DNA from: Flavobacteriales bacterium
Lineage (GTDB): Bacteria > Bacteroidota > Bacteroidia > NS11-12g > UBA9320
Assembly (NCBI GenBank): GCA_020635355.1
Contig: JACJZW010000007.1
Location: forward strand, 98,208-162,207
Length of the DNA stretch: 64,000 nt
Reading direction: 5' to 3'
Of the stretch, positions 33,592-43,400 are shown one piece after another. Under the pieces are notes generated by a model that worked only from the letters and a program-made list of their open reading frames with translations, ran no database searches and was not told the DNA's origin. Made by a program: the position numbers and the translations under genes. How positions within the stretch are numbered: the first letter of the stretch is position 1; every line of letters starts with the position of its first letter.

Positions 33592-35043
33592 CTATCGAAC
33601 AACAGCAATTCTCTTATACTCAACGGAATACTCACCTAAAATGCGCAACAGGTAAACCCCTTCCGGTTGATGGTTTACATCCAACACCACGGCATTATCC
33701 TCCAAATTGGGTTGCACCTCAACCATCCGTCCAGTAGACAGCTCTATAAGTTCAACTGCTTTTGGTGTGTTATCCGGATGGTATGCTACATGTATCAAAT
33801 CCGTTACTGGGTTGGGCCAAACCCGGGTATTTGGTTTATGAACATCGTTTGAAGTTGACAAGTTGATCACACCATGCCGGTAAATCACCCGATTCTTCGA
33901 AGCGTCTTGCCAAGCCAAATGTATATCGTGTTGATCAATGACCACATCGGGGGTTTGTTGCCGAATGGATCCCTCCAAACTCAATGTCACCGGAGCAATC
34001 GATCCCTTAAACACGTCATCCGGGTTCCCCCAGACCCCTTGAATGGTGGATGTATTACCCTGACTTTCTTGATATACTACCATTAAAAAATCATCTCCCT
34101 TGGCCACCTTGGGATAATCTTGTAGTAGGGAGGTGCTGTTGGGGAACTCACGATAGGTTCCTCGTCCACCATCCAAACGACTCACCGAAGCCAGGTTAAT
34201 TTTGGTTGAACCGGATGCATTACTTCTCCACGTCACATAAAGGCTGTCGGCAAAAGCTACTGCCTCCGGGCCTGTTGATGGACAACCTCCGATTTTCCAG
34301 TTATTGGGATCAATGTGCGTCACCTGATCATACGAACTGCCTTGGTCGGAAGAATGGCTGTACCATATATCCCGTATATCGCTGTCGTTATTCCGAAACA
34401 ATACCTCCAATCCGTCCGAGTCAAACAGAATAAATCCCGGACAACAATCGCATACTTCACCAGGTGCCGCTCCTGAAGCGGAACGTGGATTGGCAAATGA
34501 ATTACCGGCGTCATTGGAAACGCGAACCACATACGCGGGTTCCAACCAGTTTTCATCAAAATTCATATACGTAACGGCTGGATGTCCGCCCGGCCCAACC
34601 GACACTTCCGGGAATCTACTTCGGTTATGAGGTGAAACGCGAATTGTGTCGCTAAAGTTGAGTCCACCGTCAACCGATCGCACCACATAAACGAAGCCAT
34701 CCATCTCCGGCTGGGATTTAAACGCCACAAAAATGGTATCTCCCTTGCTCGCCAAACTTGGCCCTGCCCATTCTGTTGCAAATGCAGTAACCCCTTTCGG
34801 TAGTATGTTCAAAGGTGTACTGAATGCCGTATCCTCCCATCGGCAGAAATACACCTCGCGGTTCGTTTGCCGACCCCACATCACAATCGGGCGTCCTCCG
34901 TCCACCACACCAATCTTGGGGCGGGCACTTCCAACCCCTGAGACCGTGGTAACCACCTTGGGGTCATCCCACGTAATGCTCTGTCCAGGAGTTGACGAGA
35001 TCGATATAAAACTACCCAGCAGTAATAGGAGTACCTGTTTCAT
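33592..35043 (-). CDS. T9SS protein with BNR/sialidase-like repeats and CxCC motif
   Basis: Surface or secreted protein of 483 residues. Signal peptide MKQVLLLLLGSFISISSTPGQ; then a beta-propeller-like region with Asp-box-like repeats (VRSVDGGLNFSDTI, VSNDAGNSFANP, SHSSDQGSSYDQV). Two cysteine sites stand out: GEVCDCCPGF and NWKIGGCPSTGPEA. The T9SS type A domain ends it (VWPNPVTDLIHVAYH...EYKRIAVV). It is the last gene of the copper island, 21 bases after the CopB-type ATPase, so it was probably recruited to metal handling. I infer the clustered cysteines may bind copper; sialidase activity is not implied. Confidence 0.82.
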   Translation of the reverse strand: MKQVLLLLLGSFISISSTPGQSITWDDPKVVTTVSGVGSARPKIGVVDGGRPIVMWGRQTNREVYFCRWEDTAFSTPLNILPKGVTAFATEWAGPSLASKGDTIFVAFKSQPEMDGFVYVVRSVDGGLNFSDTIRVSPHNRSRFPEVSVGPGGHPAVTYMNFDENWLEPAYVVRVSNDAGNSFANPRSASGAAPGEVCDCCPGFILFDSDGLEVLFRNNDSDIRDIWYSHSSDQGSSYDQVTHIDPNNWKIGGCPSTGPEAVAFADSLYVTWRSNASGSTKINLASVSRLDGGRGTYREFPNSTSLLQDYPKVAKGDDFLMVVYQESQGNTSTIQGVWGNPDDVFKGSIAPVTLSLEGSIRQQTPDVVIDQHDIHLAWQDASKNRVIYRHGVINLSTSNDVHKPNTRVWPNPVTDLIHVAYHPDNTPKAVELIELSTGRMVEVQPNLEDNAVVLDVNHQPEGVYLLRILGEYSVEYKRIAVVR

Positions 35044-35064
35044 TCGAGTGAAGTTAACGATAAA

Positions 35065-37086
35065 TTATGTAAATGAACGCCGCAATAACTGAGCATTGAT
35101 GGCTACCACCACGGTGCTTAAGCTCATGAGCACGGCACCAACGGCTGGTCCAAGAACAAAGCCGGAAGAATACAGTACGCCGGCTGCAAGTGGAATGGAA
35201 ACCGCATTGTAGGCCGTAGCCCATATCAGGTTCTGGATCATTTTTCGATAGGTTGCTTTCCCAAATCGAATGAGGTTAAGTATGTCGGCCGGGTTGCTGT
35301 TCACCAGAATAATATCCGCCGTTTCCGCTGCCACATCTGTTCCGGAGCCAATGGCGATACCCACATCTGCCTGAGCCAATGCCGGTGCATCATTAACGCC
35401 ATCACCGGTCATGGCCACAAACTTGCCGTTCTGTTGAAGCTCCCTCACTAATGCGACCTTTTCATGTGGCAAAACACCAGCGTATACCGCGTCTAACCCC
35501 AACTGCCTTCCAACCTCATCGGCCACGTATGCATTATCTCCCGTGGCCATGATCACCTCAATGCCCAACTTTTGCAAGGCTTTTACTGAATCATAGGATT
35601 CCGGCCTAACCTCATCTGCCAGCGAAATAAAGCCAGCCAATTCATCATTAACCAGTACATAAACCCGCGTCTCCGCTTTGGCTGACCGATCCGTTTCCGG
35701 TATCGGTATTTCCTGTTCATTCAGATATCCCGGACTCACCACCTTCACCATCTTACCGTCAACCAGGGCCTGAACCCCTTTGCCGGTAATGGATGAAAAG
35801 TCTTGAATTTCCGGAAGAGAAAGCCTTCGGTGTTCAATCTCCTTTAGGATACCCTGTGCAATGGGGTGCTCGGATGCTTGCTCCAGCGCTCCAGCCAACC
35901 CTAAAACATCATTCTCCGAATAATTGGATTTACATACATCCACATGGGTCACACCAAAATCCCCGGTTGTGAGCGTACCGGTTTTATCAAAAACAATGGT
36001 GGTGATTTTTCGGGCATTTTCAAATGCTGTTCGATTGCGAATCAGCAATCCCTTACGCGCAGAGATGGCGGATGAAATGGCTACCACCAAGGGAATGGCT
36101 AGTCCCAGTGCATGCGGACAAGAGATCACCATCACCGTAACCATGCGTTCCAGAGCGTACGACCCCTCTGCGCCCACTCCCAGCCAAACCACCAATGTGA
36201 TGATGCCTACGGACAGTGCGATGTAGGTTAACCATTTCGCCGCTTTATCGGCCAGATGTTGCGTACGTGATTTGGTCCGTTGGGCTTCCTGAACCAGGGT
36301 AATAACCTTATTCAGATAACTTTCGGGACCAATTCCAATGACCTCCAGGGTAAATGAACCGGTTCCGTTGATACTTCCTCCGATTACCTCATCCCCTGGT
36401 TGTTTTTCAACCGGCCTGGACTCACCTGTAAGCATCGATTCATTTACCGAACCTGATCCTTCTGTAATCCTGCCATCCGCCGGGACTTTTTCACCGGGCT
36501 TTACCAAGAGGAAATCACCGTTTTGAATCTCAGAGATCGGGACATCCATTACGTGTTGGCCATGAACCTTGTGCGCTTCTGACGGCATCATGGACACCAA
36601 CATATTCAGTGCCCTGGACGCCCCCAAAACGGATTTCATTTCAATCCAATGCCCTACCAACATAATGTCTATTAAGGAAACCAGTTCCCAGAAAAACATC
36701 TTACCCGATAACCCAAAAACCACGGCACTGCTGTACAGATACGCCACCGAAATAGCCAGGGCAATCAGGGTCATCATACCCGGCGATCGCTTTTTCAGTT
36801 CATCCCGAAGTCCTTTGTGAAACGGCCATCCACCATAGACAAAAGCGATGGTAGCCAAGCCGAACAACACATAGGATTTACCGGAAAAATCAACAGAAAA
36901 CCCCAGCATCGACTGCAGCATCGGCGACAGCACAAAAACCGGAATAGTGAGCAACAAACAGAACCAAAATCGCTTTTTAAAATCGGCGATCATGTGTTCG
37001 TGATGCGACGTATGATCATGGTTCATGGCGTGGTGGCCATGATGCTGATTCTGGTGCTGATTATGGTGATCCGCGTGATGTTCCAT
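35065..37086 (-). CDS. copB: CopB-type copper-translocating P1B ATPase
   Basis: Inner-membrane P-type ATPase of 673 residues that would export copper from the cytoplasm. The membrane ion motif is CPH (residues 323-325, ISCPHALGLA) rather than CPC, the mark of the CopB (P1B-3) group. There is no N-terminal HMA domain; instead the first 31 residues hold 14 histidines (HHNQHQNQHHGHH and nearby). TGES (near 220), the phosphorylated Asp in FDKTGTLT (D367), the HP of the nucleotide domain (ASEHPIAQG) and TGDGVNDAPAL are all present, so it should be active. It lies 24 bases after the small HMA protein, which could act as its periplasmic partner. Confidence 0.91.
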   Translation of the reverse strand: MEHHADHHNQHQNQHHGHHAMNHDHTSHHEHMIADFKKRFWFCLLLTIPVFVLSPMLQSMLGFSVDFSGKSYVLFGLATIAFVYGGWPFHKGLRDELKKRSPGMMTLIALAISVAYLYSSAVVFGLSGKMFFWELVSLIDIMLVGHWIEMKSVLGASRALNMLVSMMPSEAHKVHGQHVMDVPISEIQNGDFLLVKPGEKVPADGRITEGSGSVNESMLTGESRPVEKQPGDEVIGGSINGTGSFTLEVIGIGPESYLNKVITLVQEAQRTKSRTQHLADKAAKWLTYIALSVGIITLVVWLGVGAEGSYALERMVTVMVISCPHALGLAIPLVVAISSAISARKGLLIRNRTAFENARKITTIVFDKTGTLTTGDFGVTHVDVCKSNYSENDVLGLAGALEQASEHPIAQGILKEIEHRRLSLPEIQDFSSITGKGVQALVDGKMVKVVSPGYLNEQEIPIPETDRSAKAETRVYVLVNDELAGFISLADEVRPESYDSVKALQKLGIEVIMATGDNAYVADEVGRQLGLDAVYAGVLPHEKVALVRELQQNGKFVAMTGDGVNDAPALAQADVGIAIGSGTDVAAETADIILVNSNPADILNLIRFGKATYRKMIQNLIWATAYNAVSIPLAAGVLYSSGFVLGPAVGAVLMSLSTVVVAINAQLLRRSFT

Positions 37087-37110
37087 CTCTGTGGGATTTA
37101 GGTGAATAAT

Positions 37111-37470
37111 CTATCGTTCGTACTTGCAGCAACCCGGTAATCCGTTATACCTTTCTGCGGTTGCCTTGATTTCATCCGTATCGTATCCGGCTGCGGCAAT
37201 TAATTGTTTGATCTCCAACAGGCGTATGACAGAAGGATCATAGGTAACGGTTATCTTTTTGGCTTCCTTATCCCAATTTGAAGATTCAATGCCCTTGACA
37301 TTTTTTAAGGCATCTTCGATGTGAGATTTACACATTCCGCAATTTCCACTCACATGAAAACTGTCGGTTTTTACAGCGGAAGTGGTGAAGGCTGCACCCA
37401 CGGATGCCTGGGTCAAAACAGCAGAGCACATCCAAAAAAGTAGCCCGGATAGATGAATTAAACTTTTCAT
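37111..37470 (-). CDS. Secreted heavy-metal-associated (HMA) domain protein
   Basis: Small exported metal-binding protein of 119 residues. Signal peptide MKSLIHLSGLLFWMCSAVLTQA; then a single HMA fold with the CxxC site GNCGMCKSHIEDAL (C44, C47) and the typical VTYDPSVI and AAAGYDTDEI elements. A second cysteine pair is at the C-terminus (LPGCCKYER). The export signal puts it in the periplasm, unlike the cytoplasmic CopZ chaperones. It lies between the CusB-type adaptor and the CopB ATPase and may pass copper between them. Confidence 0.87.
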   Translation of the reverse strand: MKSLIHLSGLLFWMCSAVLTQASVGAAFTTSAVKTDSFHVSGNCGMCKSHIEDALKNVKGIESSNWDKEAKKITVTYDPSVIRLLEIKQLIAAAGYDTDEIKATAERYNGLPGCCKYER

Positions 37471-37488
37471 AATGATTTGATTTTAAAC

Positions 37489-39237
37489 TTATTTGATGGT
37501 TTTAATGATGGACCCACATGTGAGCATATTCTCACCGAAGTAGGGATTCCGTATGGTTTTATCGATACTTAACCAATCAGCACCGCGATTTCCATCAGCC
37601 ATAGGACAGTGTTGAACATAGAAGGTTTTGTTCAGGGATCCCATTTGGCTCGAAAGGGTAATCGTGGCAACGGATAAGGATTGAAAAGAACGACGAGCCT
37701 CTCCAAGATTCTCCGCCAACACCATATCGGAAAGATCCTTGGTGAGTTTAGTGTATTGCTCCATCCAGGCCTTGTGACGCCTCCCCTGAAACAGACTCAT
37801 GTCCGTTCCTTCCAAATGCTTTTGAAACAACCGGGTACTTTTTTTCACTTCCTCCAAATTATTCTGTACCAATTCATCTTTTAAACGGATGTAGTCATTG
37901 AACAGGATTAACAAGGCTTTTGCAGCATGCGGTGAGAGTTCATCCGCAGGCATAGTCTCCTGTTGAGCCACGTCAAGTCCCGGATGCCCTGCTTGCATCT
38001 CTGCGCCTGTTGGATTCATCATGCTTGGCTTACCCGCCAATTGGGCCGCCGCATCAATGCTAAACGTACCATTGACAGCAATTTCTTCCCCTTCGGTCAA
38101 CCCCTTTTGAACCACATAGGAATCACCCAGCGATGCCCCTAATACCACTTCACGTAACTGAAACCCAATGGCATGATTAGATTCTTGCTTCACATATACC
38201 ACCGATCGCTCACCCGTCCACATCACAGCAGATGCAGGGATAACCAAGTCATTCTCCGGTTGAGACAACCTACTCTTCAGCCTCCCTACGGCAAACATCT
38301 CCGGCTTGAGATGAATTCCAGAATTCTTCATCTCAACGCGAGCTGATGCTACGCGGGTAGCGGGATCAATGATGGGGTCAATAAAGGAAATCTGGCCGAG
38401 AAACGACTTTCCGGGCAGTGTAGAAACGGTAAACTCCAGGTTATCACCAACATGCACCCAGGCCAGATCACGTTCATATACATCGAATAGTACCCAGACC
38501 GTTGAAAGATCCGCCACATCATAAAGTACCTGGCCTTTTTGGATATAATCACCGGTGTTTACCCATTTTCGCATCACCACTCCTGATGCTTCCGACAGGA
38601 TGGAAAAGTTGTCCTTTGGCGTACCTGCTGCCAGAATGCCGTCTATTTGTGCATCAGATAACTTCCATTTAGACAGTTTGCTCCGAGCCGCCTGATACAA
38701 TTCAGGTTGTTGGGATTTTAGTCGATGCGCTTCAAAAAGCTCCTCTTGTGCCACCACCAATTCCGGAGAATACACCGTGGCTAATTGCTGCCCCTTCCGC
38801 ACATCCTCACCGGTATAATTGATCATCAATCGCTCAATTCGTCCGGGAATGTGTGATGATTGGGATGTGATGGTTCGCTCATCAACCTGAACCTTTCCAT
38901 TCAACCGTATTTGCTTGATGGCTTTGCCTTTGCTTACCCGTTGGGTTTGAACGTTCGCCAGCTGCATGGCTGTTGCCGACATGTGAATGGTTCCGGGGTC
39001 ACCTGTTTCCGTTGATCGAAGCGGGACCAGATCCATACCGCATATCGGGCATTGACCCGGCTCAGTTTGCCGGATTTGAGGATGCATGGTACAAGTCCAA
39101 ATGGTTGAGACCGGTGCCACATCGGTAGTTGGACTATCGCGATGCGTTTGACCGCCAAAAAACCATTTTCCCAGTACCATCCCAACGATCAGTGCTGAAA
39201 GAACGAGGAGTAAGGTTGTTCGTTTAATCCGTTTCAT
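37489..39237 (-). CDS. cusB: CusB-type metal efflux adaptor with metal-binding domains
   Basis: Periplasmic adaptor of a copper/silver RND pump, 582 residues. One N-terminal membrane anchor (TLLLVLSALIVGMVLG). Next, a short heavy-metal binding domain WTCTMHPQIRQTEPGQCPIC followed by GMDLVPL (about residues 47-74). Then the CusB barrel-sandwich, hairpin and barrel (residues about 80-400; VQVDERTITSQSSHIPGRIE, YSPELVVAQEEL). The C-terminus is a DUF3347-like helical domain ending VQHCPMADGN and MLTCGS, which is common in Bacteroidota copper loci. One base separates it from the cusC gene. Confidence 0.91.
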   Translation of the reverse strand: MKRIKRTTLLLVLSALIVGMVLGKWFFGGQTHRDSPTTDVAPVSTIWTCTMHPQIRQTEPGQCPICGMDLVPLRSTETGDPGTIHMSATAMQLANVQTQRVSKGKAIKQIRLNGKVQVDERTITSQSSHIPGRIERLMINYTGEDVRKGQQLATVYSPELVVAQEELFEAHRLKSQQPELYQAARSKLSKWKLSDAQIDGILAAGTPKDNFSILSEASGVVMRKWVNTGDYIQKGQVLYDVADLSTVWVLFDVYERDLAWVHVGDNLEFTVSTLPGKSFLGQISFIDPIIDPATRVASARVEMKNSGIHLKPEMFAVGRLKSRLSQPENDLVIPASAVMWTGERSVVYVKQESNHAIGFQLREVVLGASLGDSYVVQKGLTEGEEIAVNGTFSIDAAAQLAGKPSMMNPTGAEMQAGHPGLDVAQQETMPADELSPHAAKALLILFNDYIRLKDELVQNNLEEVKKSTRLFQKHLEGTDMSLFQGRRHKAWMEQYTKLTKDLSDMVLAENLGEARRSFQSLSVATITLSSQMGSLNKTFYVQHCPMADGNRGADWLSIDKTIRNPYFGENMLTCGSIIKTIK

Positions 39238-39238
39238 G

Positions 39239-40477
39239 TTATTCCGTTTTGGCTGTCAGATATTCGAATTTTGACAAGGCAAGGTGATAATTGGTAAACG
39301 CAACGGCCTCTTTCATTTGAAAGAATAAGCGTTGCTGTTGCATCACCAGGAGGTCATCCATATTCACTTCGGCATTAACGTATGACTTTGTGAGCAGAGA
39401 CAATGACCGATTTATCACCTCTATTTGCTCCGAAATAGTGGTCATTTCCCTGCGCTGTTTTACGATGCTATAAATGGTTTGTGCATAGGATGAACGCAGG
39501 TTATTTGCGAAGGCGTCCCGGGAAGCAGCAATTCCTTCCTGTTTGAATTGAGCCTCCTTTACCCGCGCCTGATTGGCGGAACGAAAGATGGGTAAACTCA
39601 TGGAGACCATGGGCATAATCGCGTCCTTTCCATTATTTGGCGTACCGGACGCATTGTCTCCTACCATCACATAATCCACTCCAACACCAAAGCCGGGCAA
39701 GTTCCGTTTATGGGCGATTTCCTCCAGACGCTGGGCCGATTTTAACTCCATCTCATACGCCGCCAGTGTTGGATGCGACGTAAACAAGCTATCTTCTTTA
39801 AGTTGATCCAAATAAAAGGATTCGGGTTCCAGGGAGTCCGGAACCATCACTTCTTCCTGTCCATCACGGTTGAGAATTGAATTGAACTGTATGATCAGAG
39901 GTCTTTTTTGATCCCGTAAGTTCGCCAGATCCGATTTGGCTTGGATCAGCTGCACATCAACCCGAAGTACATCAACCATATCAGCCTTATCATTTTTATA
40001 CCGTGATGTAGCCAGCTCCTTATACTGTAACAGAACGTCGAGGTACTGTTGTTGAATGGCCAACTTCTGATTGAGTTCATAGATTGGGTACCATGCTGAA
40101 CGTACCTGATGGAATAACTCATTCCGTGCATCAAGAAAGCGTTGGTAATTGGCCTCAGCCAGGTAAGCTTGCATCTCTCCCTGTACCTTTAATGTTCCGA
40201 ACCAGGGAAACATTTGTGCCAGTCCCAGTTTGGCCAGTTGTGGGCCCACTCGAGTTTCAACCGGCCGAATAAAATAGCCGAAAGACAGGCTCGGATTCGG
40301 AAGGGAATGCGCTTGGGTCACGCGCTGAAGAGATGCCTCGAAAAGAGCATACTTTGAGGTCAGCTGAGGATTATTTTCCGCAGCAATCGCCAAGTAATCA
40401 TCCAAACTTTGGGCACACAACTCCGAAGAAAACCAGTTGCCGAAAAAGATGAACATGCATATAGTTAAGCCTCTCAT
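39239..40477 (-). CDS. cusC: CusC-type TolC family outer membrane protein
   Basis: Outer-membrane channel of the Cus pump, 412 residues. Signal peptide MRGLTICMFIFFGNWFSSELCAQ, then LDDYLAIAAENNPQLTSKYA, LPNPSLSFGYF and an internal repeat with SLPIFRSANQARVKEAQF, all usual for the TolC fold. The gene overlaps the permease gene upstream by four bases (40474-40477) and is one base from cusB downstream, so the three are translationally linked. Gene symbol given by context. Confidence 0.88.
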   Translation of the reverse strand: MRGLTICMFIFFGNWFSSELCAQSLDDYLAIAAENNPQLTSKYALFEASLQRVTQAHSLPNPSLSFGYFIRPVETRVGPQLAKLGLAQMFPWFGTLKVQGEMQAYLAEANYQRFLDARNELFHQVRSAWYPIYELNQKLAIQQQYLDVLLQYKELATSRYKNDKADMVDVLRVDVQLIQAKSDLANLRDQKRPLIIQFNSILNRDGQEEVMVPDSLEPESFYLDQLKEDSLFTSHPTLAAYEMELKSAQRLEEIAHKRNLPGFGVGVDYVMVGDNASGTPNNGKDAIMPMVSMSLPIFRSANQARVKEAQFKQEGIAASRDAFANNLRSSYAQTIYSIVKQRREMTTISEQIEVINRSLSLLTKSYVNAEVNMDDLLVMQQQRLFFQMKEAVAFTNYHLALSKFEYLTAKTE

Positions 40478-43400
40478 GATGATTTGATTAGTTTTCGTTC
40501 TTCCCGTAAGCTATATAATACAGGGACAATGAAATAGGTGATACACGCCACCACCATTCCGCCGAACGCCGGAATGGCCATCGGTATCATGATATCGGCT
40601 CCCCGCCCGGAGGACGATAACACCGGCAATAGCGCAATGATAGTCGTAGCGGTAGTCATAATGGCCGGTTTGATGCGCCGTTGCCCGGCATGGACTACGG
40701 CATTTCGAATTTCATTCAAGGATGTGGGTTTGGATTTCCGGAAGCTTTGATCCAAATAGGTACCCATCAATACGCCGTCATCCGTTGCAATGCCAAAAAG
40801 GGCAATGAACCCTACCCAAACAGCCACACTGAGATTCACAACCTTCATGTGAAACAGGTCTCGGAGATTGGCTCCAAACACCGAAAAATCCATAAACCAG
40901 CTTTGTCCGTAAAGCCAAAGCATAATAAACGCCCCACTGAAGGCCATGGCTATTCCCGTAAATATCATGAGTGAGGTTGAGATCGATTTAAACTGAAAAT
41001 AGAGAATAAGGAAGATGATGATGAGTACCAGCGGCACAATCACCGATAAACGTTTTTCTGCCCTGACCTGATTTTCATAACTCCCGGAGAATTTATAGCT
41101 CACACCTGGCGGAACCTTGAGTTCGCCATTTTGAATTTTTTCATTCAGAAACCGAGTAGCATCGTTTACTACATCAACCTCTGCAAAACCATCCTTCTTA
41201 TCGAGTAAGACGTAACCAACCAGGAAGGTATTTTCACTCCGAATCATCTGAGGTCCCCGGACGTAATCTATGGTCACCAAATCGCCCAGTGGAACCTGAA
41301 TTCCTACCGGGGTAGAAATGAACACATTTCGAAGTTTTTCAGGATTATCCCGAAGTTCCCGCGGATACCGAACCCTTACCGGAAAGCGCTCCCTGCCTTC
41401 AACAGTCCAGGTAATGGACATCCCGCCAATGGCTGTCTCAATGGCTTGCTGAAGTTCCTCCACACTCATGCCATAGAGGGCAATAGCATCCCGATCAATC
41501 TTGAGTTCCAGGTACGGCTTTCCAACGATGCGATCGGCAAAAACCGACTCCTCTTTCACGGATGGGACACGTTTCAAGAAGGCTTCAACTTCCATCCCAA
41601 AGCGTTGTATTGTAGAGAGATCAGGACCGTAGATTTTTATCCCCATGGGCGCCCGCATTCCGGTTTGTAGCATGACCAACCGGGTTTCAATTGGCTGTAA
41701 CTTGGGTGCCGATGTTACTCCGGGTATCGCGGTGACCCGTGCGATTTCCTCCCACATATCATTGGATGAATGTATGTGTTCCCTCCAGTTTCGGAAGTAA
41801 TGGCCTTTATCATCCGGAATCAGATGATCTGGGTTAATTTGTTGACCAATCGCTGCTTCGTTGGACAGCGTATCACCGGATCTGAGAACAAACCGATTTT
41901 GATCATCTACCCGAAACCGAACGGGATGTCCCTTCTTGTTGAGGACGAATTCCGGTTTGTAGTTGATAATGTTTTCGAACATGGAGATGGGAGCCGGATC
42001 CAGAGCAGATTCCACACGCCCCATCTTTCCAACCGATAATTCCACCTCGGGAATATTGGCCAACAACATATCGAGTTGTTGCACCACCCGTTGGTTGAAT
42101 GCCACACCTGAATGAGGCATGGACGTGGGCATGAGCAAAAAACTCCCCTCGTCCAACGAAGGCATAAACTCCTTACCCACACCGGGAAAGGTATGATCCA
42201 ACGATTTCCATGTGGCGGTTGATGTCACGTTCACATGAACGGCTGACAGGGCTTTGCGCAGTGGGAAAAATACGCGATCAAATCCCTGCCAGATAATGCT
42301 CCCAAATAGAATCACCAACACCGGTAACACTAAGAATTTGACCTTGTTATTCAGACACCAATAGAGGATGCGTTTGTATTGATGTTCCAACAGATAAAAT
42401 CCGCCTAAAATCAATCCCAGCACAATCAACACAAACACCGTGTTGAGAAACATGGACTTATTGGCTCCCAGCGGCATCCAATATTCGGCTAATAGTCCGG
42501 TTACCGCAATCAGTATCACCACCAACGGCAAGTGCTTAATGAGCCTCCCCCGATCACCATATTGCCTGGAAATGAACCACGCTAATGACATGCCCATCAG
42601 TGTTAAACCGCCCCAGGTATCAACCCAGATCGTTGCCCAAATCCCCACGATAAACAGTAGGGCATTAATTAATTGAGCCATCAGACGTCTGCGCACCTTC
42701 CATCCAAAAAACCAATTGGCCAGGGTAGGTAAAATAATTAACGCTACCACCAGTGAGGCCAATAAGGCAAAGGTCTTGGTGAAGGCCAGCGGTTTGAACA
42801 ACTTACCCTCCGCAGCCTCCATGGTAAATACTGGGATAAAACTTACAATGGTGGTGGAAACTGCCGTAACAATGGCTCCGCTAACCTCTGATGCCGCCTG
42901 ATAAATGGTTAGTGTCAGGGGTTGAGTCGATGGTGATTCCCGCACATGCTTTATGACGTTCTCAGACAAGACAATGCCTATGTCCACCATAGTGCCAATG
43001 GCGATGGCAATACCGGATAAGGCCACAATATTGGCATCAACACCCAGGTATCTCATGGCAATGAACACCATCAGAATAGCCATGGGCAACAAACTGGCGA
43101 TAAGTAGTGATGCCCGCAAGTTTAGAACCATGACAATAACCACCAGAATGGTAATTAGGATTTCGAGTGCCAAGGCTTCCTCCAAGGTGCCTAATGTTTC
43201 ATAGATTAATTCCGTTCGATCGTAAAACGGTACAATGGTGAGCTGTGTTTCAACCCCATTTTCCAAGGTCTTCCTGGGTAATCCGGGTGCCAATTCCAAC
43301 ATTTTGTCCTTAACACCATTGATCACCTGTAAGGGGTTTGCCCCATATCGGGCAACTACCACACCGCCCACCACTTCGGCTCCGTCTTTATCCAAAACAC

